Of a DNA stretch of 64,000 nt, positions 40,062 through 52,487 are shown one piece after another. A program made the position numbers and the translations under genes. Source of the DNA: Kuschelorhynchus macadamiae. Lineage: Eukaryota; Arthropoda; Insecta; Coleoptera; Curculionidae. The notes beneath the pieces are model-generated. The model was given only the letters and a program-made list of their open reading frames with translations, was not told the origin of the DNA and made no database searches. How positions within the stretch are numbered: position 1 is the first letter of the stretch; each line of letters starts with the position of its first letter. The stretch spans positions 124,001-188,000 of the forward strand of contig JAUTXW010005180.1 of NCBI GenBank assembly GCA_030620095.1. Direction: 5' to 3'.

Positions 40062-40870
40062 AATGTGGTGTCCATGGAAAAATGATGGTAATAGTGCACT
40101 TGGAAGTGTATTTAAAAAAAAACATATATCACTTGATTCCAATGGAATTGTAAAAAACGTTTATTTATCTGTTTTGAAGAAAGGGTATAATCAAAATGAA
40201 AGTTTGTGATTTTTAACTGAAGTTCCTTTATCGAAAGTATAAGATATCATGACGAAAACCATTACACCAAAGAAACAACGGCCCGATATCGGCAAATTTA
40301 GAAGTATTGAAGAAGAAATGATTCCTACAATAGATTCCCCACAAAATGTACTTACAGTAAAGGAAATATTCCATGTAGCAGAACAAGCCTTTAGAGAATT
40401 CTTGAAACAGTGGGTTTTAAATATAGGACTATAAATAAAAGGCTGGTGTTAATGGAATACCAGCGATTACAAGTATGGCGTCGGGATTAGTTTAAGTCCA
40501 TATATATATATATATCTTGACGAAACATGGTTTGATACCCATAACACCCCCAGAAATGGGATGGAACGATTCAATAAGTAAGTGACAATCCAAAGCTGTC
40601 TTAAAGAACAGAGGATTACAATTTAGCATGCGGGTTCAGAAAATGGATTTATTTCAAATTATTCGTTACTACCTTCGAAGAACATAACCATTTCATCTTT
40701 GAATTATCATCAAGATACAGATCGCGTTCTTCCAAATATTCCAAAAAATAGTGTAGTTGTGATAGACAACGCTAGCTACCACAGCCGCCAAATCAATAAA
40801 TTGCCGAATTCAAACAACACAAAAAGAGAACTTCCGAACTATACGATGAACAATGATATATGTAATGTAA
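40062..40870 (+). pseudogene. IS630/mariner-like transposase remnant
   Basis: Fragments in several frames resemble a DDE transposase of the IS630/Tc1/mariner superfamily: MWCPWKNDGNSALGSVF at the start, MTKTITPKKQRPDIGKF (40249 on), then LDETWFDTHNTP (first catalytic Asp, about 40515). NSVVVIDNASYHSRQ follows (second Asp, about 40750-40785). Frames are interrupted by stops and a short TA run, and the third catalytic residue is not seen. No flanking inverted repeats were identified. Confidence 0.65.
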
Positions 40871-41854
40871 TAATTTAGTGTTAAGCCCTTAATAATTAGT
40901 TTAGGCATAGACTAAGACGACAATGATAGTGAAACGGAACTGAACATAGAGTAAGTAAGTTGTATAAAAAACTAAAATTCATTTTATCATATTATTAAAA
41001 TAAAAATATATTTTTTATGTTTTATTAATAATTATTAATAATATCAGAAATAAATACATAATAATATTAAAAGTTTTTTAAATTTTTTTTTCGTTAAAAA
41101 TAACAGATGAAAATGTTCTATTATTATGGGGACAAAATCCATACCTGCGCCCTTTAAAGAGTGTACTAAAGAATCTTGTGCCTACACGATAGCGGTTTAT
41201 TAAGTAGCTAATTTATGGCAGGGTTTTACCGCTAAGAGTATTAGGTAAATTTTATTGCAGTTAAAAAATCATCGAATAATTCTGAAACGGATTATACAAT
41301 AGCAGCTAGATATTTGATTTTATTCATACATATATTATTTATTTTTGTAATCGGTCGGGTGTTTTCTTCCTAAACACGTGTTTTTAGTTGATTTTAACAT
41401 ATATACACGACCTCAGTGCATGGAGTTAAGATGATTTAAAGCGATATTGCTAAATATTTCTATTTAAAATACTTATACAGTTTTGACGAATAACACAGTA
41501 ATTTTTCAATTTCACCGAATTATGAATAAACTAGCAATTTTTCGCACCCTTTTTCCATTTTCTAGCATTTATGACTGAAAAACTAATAATAGGATAGGAG
41601 GGAAGAGATTTAAAAAAACGGATCCATTTGCCAACTTGAGTGAACATTCAAGGTATACTTTTGTGGTATTTATTAAAAAAAAGGGTTTTGATGTCTTTAC
41701 TTTTCGTGGTATATTTTGTTACGTCATGTTTCTACCACATAAAGTATATTTTTAATGCAAAATTGTACTGTATAAAATATATTTTAAATACAAATTTGAA
41801 ATGCGTCTTTACATGGGGGGGGGCAAATACCCCTTTGGATTCTCCCTAGCTACG
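40871..41854. other. Non-coding, no gene recognised
   Basis: The stretch is AT-rich. A CTAGCTACGCCGCTG string (41848-41862) looks like one end of a hAT element (reverse of CAGCGGCGTAGC), but I cannot find its partner. Confidence 0.4.
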
Positions 41855-41862
41855 CCGCTGTT

Positions 41863-42650
41863 TAGTAATACATATACTATCTTTTCATTTACATTTAACA
41901 TTTTTATGGTCACTATTTTGTTTCACGTATTGGCTTCATACCAATTTTTTACCAGGTTCTACCTGTGCCTCGATCGATTTTTTTAAGACCGCCAATTCTG
42001 TCATGTTGAATTCGTACCAGTTTACTTGCTATACCACATCTCATGTTTGTGCAAAATTTGAAGTCAGTTGAATAAGAATATTTTTTCACGTTATTTTTTA
42101 AACATTTGATTTGGCCACCATTACCATTTCGAATTCGCATCACAATTTTACTAGTTTGTCTCTGTCACTCTTAATGCTTACACAAAATTTGGATTATTCT
42201 GATAAGTGTTTTTTTTTCGGGATGATTTTTTAAATATTTTATTAGGTCGTCATATTGGATTCGTATTATTGAACCGCCATTTTCTTTCCCCATTCCCCAT
42301 CTTGGATTCATACCAAAACTTTACCAGTTGATTCCTGCATGGTACTTAATTTTTGTGCAAAACTTCAGGTAAAATGGATAAGTTAATAATAATTTTTTTA
42401 ACATTTTACTAGTCAGCCTTTTTTTCTCCATATTGGATTTTTCCCAAAATGTTATCAGGTCATCCCCGTATGATCCGTACTTTTGACCAAAATTTGAAAT
42501 CAGCCAAGTAAGTAGTTTATTAGCTATGCCGCGAGCAGACCGACGAAATTGAAAAAACATTTAGCATCCAGGGGCCCTAAAACGTGGAGATCTGTAAACA
42601 CCTGGGTGGGTGATAATTTCACGATTACCTTTTACGAGGGAAGTAGAACA
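41863..42650 (-). repeat. Copy 4 of the 130-bp-monomer repeat
   Basis: On the minus strand the head (TTCCCTCGTAAAAGG near 42640, then ATCACCCACCCAGG, GGGCCCCTGGATGC, GCATAGCTAATAAACTACTT) is followed by several degenerate monomers down to about 41870. Words such as GTAAACTGGTACGAATTC and GAAATGGTAATGG replace the core seen in other copies. It is more diverged than copy 5. Confidence 0.65.
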
Positions 42651-43384
42651 AAAAAGGTCCTTTCGCGAGTTGGGTTAACAATTCCTAGATTATTGGTTGT
42701 GGATTTAAGAGGGAGATAAAGTTTACAGGTTGGTATCTTTGCAACCCTTTTTACTTTAAGTATAGGGCAGGGGTGGCCGAACAGTTCGGGCGATCTCTAA
42801 GGGGTTTAAGGTCGATCGCGAAAGGTTGTAAGGTTCACCGGAGAAAGAATGTCGCCTAACCTTTCCATACTCAGGGCCGCTTCTAGCTTGCTAGTACTAG
42901 GAGTCCTATAGATAAGACTTTTTTTTAAATCGCGTGGTATAAATTTAGATTGCCAGATTTTAATACAGGCACAAGTATGGCCCTGCAATAGAGGATTTAG
43001 GAATTAATTATGAATTGTTATTTTCTTTATTTGCTGTCAATGGTGAGAAGGCAATATTTCCATTTGTTGAGCGGAAATGGTTTTTAAGTTATTTCTAAAC
43101 TAGAAAGGTGAATAATCAAATTAAAATTGGCCCCAACGTAATTGCAATTAAAGTTTAATAGATTTTAATTCAAAGCAACCAGATGCTTAATGCTTAATTG
43201 GTTGTATTAAGTTTCGATTTAGTCAAAAAGTAATCGCAAGCCTCGTTTTTTTTTTAGTTATATATTATTTACTCTAGATGACGTCGGTAGATTATTGTCC
43301 GGTAAACCGTTCAGCCTTCATATGTAATTGTAATTGGCAGCCGAGTATAGGAAATTAGACGACTCAAATCAGAACAAAAACGGG
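42651..43384. other. Non-coding, no gene recognised
   Basis: No supported feature. A GGGTGGCCGAACAGTTCGGGCG palindrome-like stretch is near 42771. Confidence 0.35.
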
Positions 43385-44069
43385 CCGTGTGCCTTTTATT
43401 AATTAGGAAAAAGCTAGAAGTTATTTGTTTCCACTTTGGGCATTCTAAATGAGAGTAATATGAGTTTGCGACAGTTTCTGAGGTGAGCTAAACTCTTCCA
43501 AAAAACCGCGAAATTTTACCATGTTTTTCAGTTTTTAGCTTATAAAATCTAAATGATGCATGGTACAGAAAATTTCACTCTTACCAAAATTTAAAAACAT
43601 TAACTTCTGGGTCTCTAAACCTCAAAACATTAAATCTGGTTTAGCGGTTTGGTCAGAATCAGCAGTCAAAGATGAGTAATTTTTTCCATTTCGGCTGAAA
43701 AATGCGTTACGCACACTTTCAAACGTCTGTGACTTGGAAACGGCTATTCCAAATGAAAAATGTAACATGAAAGTTTTAGAACATTAAGTACTGTGTCGAG
43801 GAGCACCTTATTCCTAAATAGAAACACCCAAAAAAAAAAAGTAGTCGTCGCGCTTATTTTCCGCTAAGTGGCAGCGGAGTCTCATGACGCTTGAAACCAA
43901 AATCACCCATATTCGTGGAATTTCTATCCAATTTGATCATCCAGTTTGGTTCTCTACGTTTTATCTAGGAGGTTAGGATCTTTTTGTTTGATGTAGTTAT
44001 ATCGTAAAGTGTGGCCTTATACAGAAATTAAATCACATTTTTTTAAAACTAATAATTTAACATTAAGAA

Positions 44070-44150
44070 TAATTTATTAACAATTAAATTTATTAACAAT
44101 TAAATTTATTAACAATTAAATTTATTAACAATTAAATTTATTAAAATTTA
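44070..44150. repeat. 16-bp tandem repeat (ATTTATTAACAATTAA)n
   Basis: Four to five near-perfect copies of ATTTATTAACAATTAA lie in tandem. Confidence 0.92.
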
Positions 44151-44739
44151 ATACCGAGTTGGTTTTATATGAAGAAATGTAAATTTTTATTTCAGGATCC
44201 CAAGGGGTATTTGCCACGGTTTCCAGTGGAAAGTAGAATTACGGAACTTCTCCTTCTTAAACTCGGTGAAAAAGTTGCCTGGACTTGCCCTTTTTGTCCA
44301 GATTTTCTATAAATAAACTGCCAAGATCTTTCTCATTTTCCACTCCCCCATTTCATTCACAGTGGCTTGCCTTCCCGCTTCGGGGGAGTCTGTTCTATAA
44401 TGTCATGATGATGGTAGCAATTTGGGGTAATATTAGTATTGTTTAATTGGGGCCGAACATGACACTATCAAGGGAGTAGTATTTTGCCCTGTAGAAAATC
44501 TTAAGTCGAAACCCACATCATTTACATTGTTTAGCTCTGAGGCCTCACGGTCGACTTTGTTGGGATTGTTGAAATAAAAGCTTATTTATTTAGCTATAAG
44601 TTTCTATAGGTTTACTAAGATCCATTGACACATTGAGCCATACTGGTGACAATGATCTAGGATTCTGACTACTAATTTTATTATATTTTGATTTAGTTCG
44701 AGTATGCTATAGCAATAAATTTGACGCCAAGAAGAGGGA

Positions 44740-45250
44740 CGTGCATCGGCTTTTTTTCGCTTTTCAATTTCCATTTTTCTTATATTTAGTGGTGGGAACC
44801 CCAAAAGTACCACACGGGCTTGGAACTGTGTTTTTATTGGTGGCATATATTTTCACTAAAAAACTATTGCGGGTACGTACTTGAATCTACTAAGGGACAC
44901 ATTAGTAATTAAAACTATTTAGTGGTGGGAAATTACTATTTACGTTTATTAATTTTTATTATATTTAGTGGAGGAAAATAACTCAATATATATTGTTCCT
45001 ATGTTCTTGAAATTTTCAAATTTAACTTCAGCACTTTCAAACATCCCCTGAACCCCAAATTTCGAGTTTCCAAAGATTTTTTCATTCTATGTTTAACGTA
45101 CCTAAGAAATTTCCATTAAAAATTCAACTTTTTTTTCTTATATCTAGTGGTGGAAAATTATTGTACATGTTTACGGGAATCCCTAAAAGTACACGACACT
45201 CCCATTTAACTGCGTTTTTATTACAGATAGTTTATGTGAAAATTACTTGA
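44740..45250. repeat. Spaced TTTAGTGGTGG motif repeats
   Basis: TTATATTTAGTGG(T/A)GG-type words recur near 44780, 44920, 44965 and 45140, two of them followed by a CCCCAAAAGTAC/CCCTAAAAGTAC string. No gene is present. Confidence 0.5.
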
Positions 45251-45339
45251 TGGGGGTTAACGAAGGACGTTTATCTAGCTCCATGATAGTTTTATGCAAA
45301 ACCTTTACTAAACTTTTTAGTAAGTCTCGAGTGCCACGT

Positions 45340-45740
45340 TCAGAAAAAAAAGGAGGTCGATCTAAGAATTTTCGTTTACCAGATATAGCCGAAATTTTGG
45401 TTTTTGGCCTATAGTTGGCAAACGGACCACTGTACTCTCAATCTTTACACGTCATTGTATGCATTTGGCCCCTCTCTACATTTTTAGTGGTTTTCGAGTT
45501 ATCTCGGAGATATAGCCGAAAATTTGTTTTTTTGCCAAACGGATCACTGTATCCTTAATGTTTGATAGAGGGTACGGTATCGAGTTATCTCGGAGATATA
45601 GAAAATGTTGGTTTCAACCTATAATTGACAAACGGACCACTATACCCCAATCTGCGTTTGGACCCCATCTAAATTTTTAGGGGTATGAGTTTTTTCAATA
45701 GAGGGTGCAGTTTTCGAGTTATCTCGGATTTCGAATGTAG
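45340..45740. repeat. Degenerate ~110-bp tandem repeat
   Basis: Units carry CGAGTTATCTCGGAGATATA, then a (G)CCGAAAATTTGGTTTTTGCC-like stretch, then CAAACGGACCACTGTA. At least three copies lie between 45340 and 45740. Confidence 0.75.
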
Positions 45741-46600
45741 CACGAGAATATATATACCAGGGTTACCTGAAGACGGCGAGCCCGATGCCGAGGTCCCGCG
45801 ATCCTTTATCTGAGTACTCCCTGAACAGTGAGTACCTAATGGGTTTGAGATTATCCATACTGTTTAGGAAAACTAAGCCAGAAAGTTGGTCTTTCTGGCT
45901 TCTGGTCTTTCAAAGATGATATGTAATTTTTTTTGTATTAAGCAAATCTCACTAATATTTTTGAAAGTAGCGACAGGGAAGATTAAATGGGAAAAGAAAA
46001 TTTCTCTCAGTCACTTAAAAACAATCAACGTGGACGCCGAGTAGATAACTTAAAACTAGGTTTGGTAGTTTCCTAAGCTAATCCTAAGCACTGACAAAAA
46101 GCCGGTCTACTTTTTAAAAGCCCTTTGAAAAAGTCTTTCACGGGACCTGCAGTTTAGTTATTACAGTTCTTAATCACGCATTTGGGTCTTTGATTAAACT
46201 TGTTTCACTTAAAAGCTTCTGAGGTTAATATTTTCAGCTAGTCACCAGTTCACGTTGTTACTTGAATCTATGCATAGTAGAATTTAAAATATAGGTTTAG
46301 GTGCTCCCTGAATGTAGAATTTGAAGCTCTAAAGGATTTATAGCTTACATTTTTCATTTGGAATAGCCTCGGGTCAAAGCCTTTCAAAGTGAGCGTAATC
46401 TACTTTTCGGCCCAAATGGAAAAACTTACTCATATTTAGTTAATGTTTAAGGAAACCAAACAATACAAAATTGTATGCCCTTTAGTCGTTATAAGCCAAA
46501 AACTCACGAAAAGTGCCAAAACTTATATTAATTTTATTTGGGGTGCCCAAAGTGAAACAAAATAATTTCTTGCTTTTGACGAATTAATGGAAATCAAAAG

Positions 46601-48585
46601 CCAAATTCAACTGGACTATAAGTAGCCAGATTTTTAACTGACTGTGCCAAATTTAGTAATAATGTAACGACCAGGCAGGTGGTATTGTATGCATAAGTAT
46701 GTAAAGGTGAGTCATTATGTAATTTTCCAAGTATCATTGTAACGATGGAATATATTAAACAACTAATAAAAGATATTTACAGAAATAAATAAAAATTTGT
46801 TTTGTTCGTTCTTTTTACAGATCATGACGTTGTTAGCTTGTTGTACCTATAGTAAGTTTCGGTTTTTCAGTATAAACACCTTTGTTAGTTTACAGGAAAA
46901 AGTGACTCGTATCAAAATTGTTAGATTTTCATTTTATGTTAGTATAGTTAACAGTTTGTCAGAATATACTTTTGCCGAAAATATAGATCATGCTCCAAAA
47001 TATAAAGGGTGTGTAACCAACAGAGGCGATTTTTTATTTGTGAATTTTTAAAAATCGCTAGGACAAAGACTGAATTTTTACCTCCATTTTTAAAAGTAGC
47101 AATACACATCTTTCCAAATGCACCCCCTTAACTTTCATGTTATATATAAAAATGGTAGCTAAAAAGTGGATTTTTTTGTGTGGAAGCCAATTTGCCAATT
47201 TGAATGTTCAGTTCAGTGTTCTGATCTCGTCAAGTAAAAATCCCTGAAGATGCCTCGTCCAGTCGAGGGCGAAACATCGATAATTTTAACACGATCTATT
47301 CTCACGGACCATGATTTAATAATTAACCTAAACCGTGAATGTTTTCGAAAAAGTATACCCTGTTGTAACGGTTTCATTTAATTAAGTCCTGAACAGAATG
47401 CAACTTAGAGCAATTACCGGGCTGCTAATTGAGCAATGGCGTATTAACAGCAATGATCCAAAATGCAGGTTTTGGGGCGAGGAAGAGAAAGCTATTAAAA
47501 ATTTCATTAAAATCAAAAAATCTTCTACAAGATTTAGAGTAAAATATTGTATATATGTGCCTCTAACAGGTCTGTACCAAATTCTACCATGTATTCCTGA
47601 CACCAAAATAGGATTTTTTGGTAGGTTGGTGAACCCGTTTAAACTTAATTGTAAGTAAATATTTTTATTTTAAACATTTTTTTCTCGGTCATATTTCCGA
47701 CATATTTTTTTACATTGTCTACACCATGGACTGCCTTGATAATTCCAACGATAATTTACAGCTCTGCGCAAAAAGATAACGCATAATTCTGGAGCAAAAA
47801 AGAACGATGTAAGCTAACTTACCTCAGTTTAAAACTGCTACGCTAGAGATTTATTGCACGTCAAAATAAAAAAAAAATCTAATTATTTTTAGTAAAAACA
47901 TATTGCGTTTGGCGATGAAAACGAAATTTGGCATGTGAATTAGTACTATAAAAAGGTTTTTTGCCATATTTTTTGGATGTTTGGTATATCGCAGGTGTTC
48001 AAACCGATAGAATATTTTAACTGTTTGGTGAAAAACTTTTTAACTTAGTTTGTGGGTAAATAATTATATTTCAAATATTAAGTATTTTCGCTATCTGTAA
48101 TATTTCCGACTGATTTATTTTTTTTAAATTTTGTCCACAATAGTGACTAATTTGATAATTCGAAGGATTATTTATAAAATGTTTTGCAAGGTCTGAACAA
48201 AAAGGTAATATTTTTTAAACTATTTGGTTAATAACCTTAGACTTTTTTTACTGGCAAACAATCGTATATATCAAATAACATTTTGTTTTCTTAATTTTCG
48301 CTATCTGCAATAGTTTCAGCAAAAAAAATTTGTTCGTAGTATTCGTTGCAGTGAAACTAGTTTGAAGATGACATTAAAAAAAGTCAATAAAAATATATTT
48401 CTTTATTCAAAATATGTTTTCTTTTCTAATTTTGCAGTGTAAACTAGCTTAAATCGTCTAATTTCGTCTCAGGAGCAAAAAAAAGAACTTATCCGTTTAT
48501 CCGTATCTATCAATGTTCTACGTTACCTAACGATATTATCAGCTACCTATCGGTATCATGAGAGACCTACCAGCACATCTATCGG
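46601..48585. other. Non-coding with degenerate repeats
   Basis: No domain-bearing gene is seen; frames at 46797-47051 and 47398-47658 are unrecognised. A CCTGAAGATGCC...GGCGAAACATCG hairpin motif lies at 47246-47282. Degenerate repeats around TATTTCCGAC and TTTTCGCTATCTG(T/C)AATA are spaced through 47690-48330. Confidence 0.5.
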
Positions 48586-48589
48586 CTCT

Positions 48590-48663
48590 TATCGATAAGT
48601 ATCGGTATATCGATATTTTTTTATTTACCTATTGTTATTCAATATGTCGCTGACTTATCGATA
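48590..48663. promoter_or_regulatory. Cluster of TATCGATA palindromes
   Basis: TATCGATA occurs at 48590-48597 and 48656-48663, and ATATCGATAT at 48607-48616, within a wider block of ATCGGTA/TACCGATA words. In insects TATCGATA is the binding site of DREF and BEAF-32 (established in Drosophila). Here it lies close to a CATCCCTAG hAT-type end (48688-48696), so it may only be transposon sequence. Confidence 0.35.
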
Positions 48664-48889
48664 ACTATCTATATACCGATAAAACGCTCATCCCTAGTCG
48701 TGACCCACCGGTACAACATGGTTTGTAGATTGGCAAATTCTATCTATCTGAAGTGCAATCAAGTAACAAGTAATTTCGTGAACGGTAGATATAATCTTTC
48801 TTTAGAAAATTCTATATATATTTAATACAAGTCAGACAGAAGAACGAAAGAAGTATAATTTGACCTATAACTGACTTTTAACAGATATA

Positions 48890-50495
48890 CACTCCTGGAT
48901 AATAAATTCCGGACAGCTGAATTTACGATTAAATTTGACAATGAATAACGTTTTCATTTTTCAACCGATTTTAATGATTTTTTCGCCATATTTTAGGCAA
49001 ATTATTAGGGTTAATCTCGCATTTGCGTATTTTTAAGAATATGTTCTCTTATACCATGCGTTAAACAAGGAAAATGCAGTCTTATTTTGGACAACATTAT
49101 ATTTCAATGGTAACAACACTAGTGATAAAAATGTATTAACCTGTCTAAAAGAGAGTGTTTCCTAGGAGCCTCTAATCGCCATGGCATACTACGCATAAGG
49201 TTGGCAATAACGTCTTGGTCTAGTTGCCGCCATTCTTCCTGTATAGCAAGTCTTAGTGCACCTGTTGTTTCTGGAACGTTTGCATGCAATCTGATACGCC
49301 TCTTTAAGGTGTCCCATATGTGTTCAGTCGGATTAAGGTCCGGACTTTTTGGAAGCCAATACAATCCAAGGATTCTAACTTCGTCCAAGTACTCCGTGAC
49401 AAATTAGCAATATGAGGACGCGTGTTAACTTTCATAAAAACGAAGGCTGAGCCGTAATGTACCTTGGAGCAGTAATAGACTCTTTCTAAAATTACTAATT
49501 CAGTACGACCACGTAAAGATATGCCTCCACATTACACCACCGCCTCCAAAAGGTGTTATTTGAGCAAAATAGGCTTGTGCATATCTGTCGCCGGGTCTTG
49601 TCCAGACACGTTCGCGCCTTTCTGGTGAACGCAAATTAAATTTGGACTCATCAACACCTTTTTCCACAGCTCTATGATCCGGTTAAGATATTGTCTGACA
49701 AAATCGAGTTTCAGCAGTCGATGACGTGCTAATACATTTGGACTTGTAGTGGTCTGAAAGAAACAGCAACTCTTTTGAAGTTACACGACGATCTCGTAGG
49801 ACAGTAACATTTATGAAATGATCTTCCCTCTTACTCGTACATGGCTTTCAACCAGAGCCACGTTTTCTATTGTAAGAGCCGGTTTCATCAAACCGTCTAA
49901 TAGCATCACTGACAGTACTTTTTAGTTCATTTAATACTCCCGCAATATAGTACACGTAACGACCGTCATCACGAAGAGGTACTGCTTTCACAACTTGTTC
50001 AACTCTCATGTTTAAATTAAAATTAAAAGAAGCAAATTTAAAAAATCTTTACAATGTAAAAACTGACCACAATGAGGAATAAATAAAATTTGCTCTAGTT
50101 GCTAGGAAACCGAATGCACAGCCTTCTGGATTATAATGAAAATTGAAGGGTTATACATTAAAAATAATGTAATATTGTCACCGGTTTATTTAAAACTCTA
50201 TATATCCATGTCCAAGGACAGATATTAAGATAAATAAAAAAACAAGATGTCAAGAATTAATGAGCCTTGTTGCTAAAATATAATGCGACATAATTTCACT
50301 GCCCAATTATTATACAGGATGTTTTGAAATTAGTACATAAAAACAACATTTTCTTTCTCGTGGTATACAACGGCATAAGAGAACTTGTTCTTAAAAATAC
50401 GCAAATTCGAGATTAACCCTAATAATTTGCCTAAAATATGGTGAAAAAATCATTAAAATCAGATGAAAAATGAAAAAGTTATTCATTGTCCAGTG
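48890..50495 (-). mobile_element. Tc1-like transposon with long inverted repeats, degraded (1,606 bp)
   Basis: Inverted repeats of roughly 120 bp (about 48938-49055 and 50375-50491) share GACAATGAATAAC, GATTTTAATGATTTTTTC and ATTATTAGGGTTAATCTCG. The outer ends read CACTC/CACTG and are flanked by TA (48888-48889, 50496-50497). The left end has about 43 bp extra between the terminus and the shared block. It contains a broken transposase. Confidence 0.8.
49119..50010 (-). pseudogene. Tc1-like transposase, broken
   Basis: The start near 50010 gives MRVEQVVKAVPLRDDGRYVY, an N-terminal helix-turn-helix region. Downstream pieces include RPGDRYAQAYFAQ and GGGGVMWR. The best-preserved part, 49119-49388, carries KSPDLNPTEHIWDTLKRRI, the Tc1 signature around the catalytic Glu. 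Several stops and frameshifts lie between, so it is inactive. Confidence 0.8.
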
Positions 50496-51024
50496 TATTT
50501 AAAGCCTAAACAACATAAAAACCTAACTGATAACGTATGCTAATCAACACAAATTCTAAACATAGTTTACCTCAAAGGATAACGACTTTTACGGTTCATG
50601 CCATTTCCCACCGGTGGTCACGACGGCTTAAAGAAAAAATACTTCAAGTTGTCATGACCGGTGGATGACTTCCAGATTAATTCGTAAATAAGAAAAGACA
50701 GCGTATAAAGCAAACACAATTTAACATATGGAATAAGAGAAAGTAATGTCAAAACGAGAAATTTAAATATGTATTGTGATATGAACCAGAGTGTCCCACG
50801 GTCGGTCACTGAGTTACGACGCACGTCGCGAACGTTAAAAAAAATTAACAGACTTTTGTTTTAAAATTGAAAATATTTAGAAATAGGTTGCGACGGAGCC
50901 CCTAGATTTCTACCGCATTGGGGCCTACATAGGTATTACGAAACTGTATACTTATAAGTAGATCACAGGTTAACCACCAATGCCACCGTTAGGGCCGCAG
51001 CGCAATAGTGCGTAGTGTAAATTG
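50496..51024. other. Non-coding, no gene recognised
   Basis: Short frame at 50618-50824 without domain. Nothing else supported. Confidence 0.4.
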
Positions 51025-52460
51025 GTAAATTTCCTTTACCGGGTAAAACTTCCCTCATTATGAATATTTCCTTTTATTAGGAATACTGAAGTGTGGTCCA
51101 ATTTAGTTCAGTACAAAGTTATTTATGAACACATATATGCTGTCTTAACAAACATTTTTATTGGACGCCATTTTGTTCCAGTTTATTGGATCCATACCAA
51201 TATTTTACCAGTTTCTACGTATGTCACACTTTATTTGGGGCATAATTTAAAATGAATTCAAGAAATCGTTTTTAGATTGACATACATAAAATACGTCATG
51301 TTGAATTCGCACCAGTTTGTCCTTATTATCATATTTAATTGTTCTCCAAAATGTACAGTCAATTGAATAAGAAGATTTTTTTACGTTAATTTTTTTTAAC
51401 ATGATATTTTGCCGCCATTTTGTACCACTATCTTGAATGCGTAACATAACTTTACCAGCTTATCTCTATATCACACTTAATTCTTGCACAAAATTTGAAA
51501 TTAATCTGATAAGTAATTTTTTTCAGACTGGTTTTTTAATTATTTTATTATAGGCGCCATATTGTTTTGCTATCGTATATTCCTACCAAAAGGTTACAAG
51601 TTTATTCTTATGTAACTTTTTTTTTTGCAAAACTTTGAAAAAAAATTTGATAACTAGTTTTTTTGGTAATAATTTTTTAACGTTTCACTAGGCCGCCATC
51701 TTGTTCCAGCATATTAGATTTTTACCAAAATATTACCAGGTCATCCCCATATGAGCCTAAAATTTGAAGTCAATCTGAGTAAAACTACTCAGCTATGCCG
51801 CGAAATGACAGACAGACAGACAAACCGACAGGTGGACAGACGGAATTGATAAAACGTATTTTTTGGAATCTAGGGACGCTAAAGCGCGAAGATATGTAAA
51901 GCCTGTTAAGGTGATTTTTCAGATAACAAAAATTTTATTTGGCCGCCATTTTTTACTAGTTCATCTCTATACTACAATTAGCTATGGCACACAATTTGAA
52001 ATGAGTTCATTAAATAGTTTTTTTCAGGCTAAATTTCTAAATATTTTATTAAGCCGGCATTTTGTTCCGCCATCTTGTATTCGTATCAAGATTTTACTAG
52101 TTGATTTCCACATAATACATAATTTTTGTGCAAAATTTGAGATAAATTTGATAAGCACTTTCTTAGTAATGATTTTTTTTAACATTTCACTAGGCGGCCA
52201 TTTTGTTTTGCCATACTGGATTTTTACCACAGTGTTACCAGATCATTCCCATATGACCCTTAATTTTTGACGAAAATTTGAAGTCAATCGGGTAAGTAGT
52301 TTTTTAGCTATACCGCGAACAAACAGACTGACGGAATCGAGAAAACATATTTTTCGTCATCTAGGGACCCTGAAACGTAAAGATCTCAAAAAATCTTGAA
52401 GGATGATTTTTCCACGATTACAATACTTCTTTTTTATGAGGGAAGTAAAAACTTTTATTG
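51025..52460 (-). repeat. Copy 5 (longest) of the 130-bp-monomer repeat
   Basis: This reads on the minus strand from the head near 52460 (ACTTCCCTCATAAAAAAGAA, then AGGGTCCCTAGATGACG and CGGTATAGCTAAAAAACTAC). At least eight monomers with GG(A)ACAAAATGGCGGCC-like cores (for example near 52200, 52065, 51945, 51700, 51415, 51170) follow. The tail near 51035-51080 reads AATAAAAGGAAATATTCATAATGAGGGAAG and so on. Head and tail both contain ACTTCCCTC in inverted orientation, suggesting short terminal inverted repeats. A second internal head-like block (AGCGTCCCTAGAT near 51880) suggests a nested or duplicated copy. Confidence 0.75.
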
Positions 52461-52487
52461 CAGTATGTCGAACAGCAGATATCGTCA

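Larger units (their letters stand above)
43385..46600. mobile_element. Long-inverted-repeat (foldback-like) element, ~3.2 kb
   Basis: The arm at about 43385-43830 is matched in reverse orientation at about 46270-46600. Shared words are TGTTTC(C)ACTTTGGGCA, GTTTTT(A/G)GCTTATAA, CATTTCGGC/CATTTGGGCC, GGCTATTCCAAATGAAAAAT and GAGCACCT(T/A)A. Between them are short tandem repeats (44070-44160 and 45340-45740), but I see no transposase. A non-autonomous element with ~350-bp degenerate arms is the best reading. Exact ends and any target duplication could not be fixed by eye. Confidence 0.6.

Noticed and set aside
47398..47658. 86-aa plus-strand frame as a possible domesticated transposase
   Set aside because: Some charged helical character but no motif I can name. 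Too short to support.
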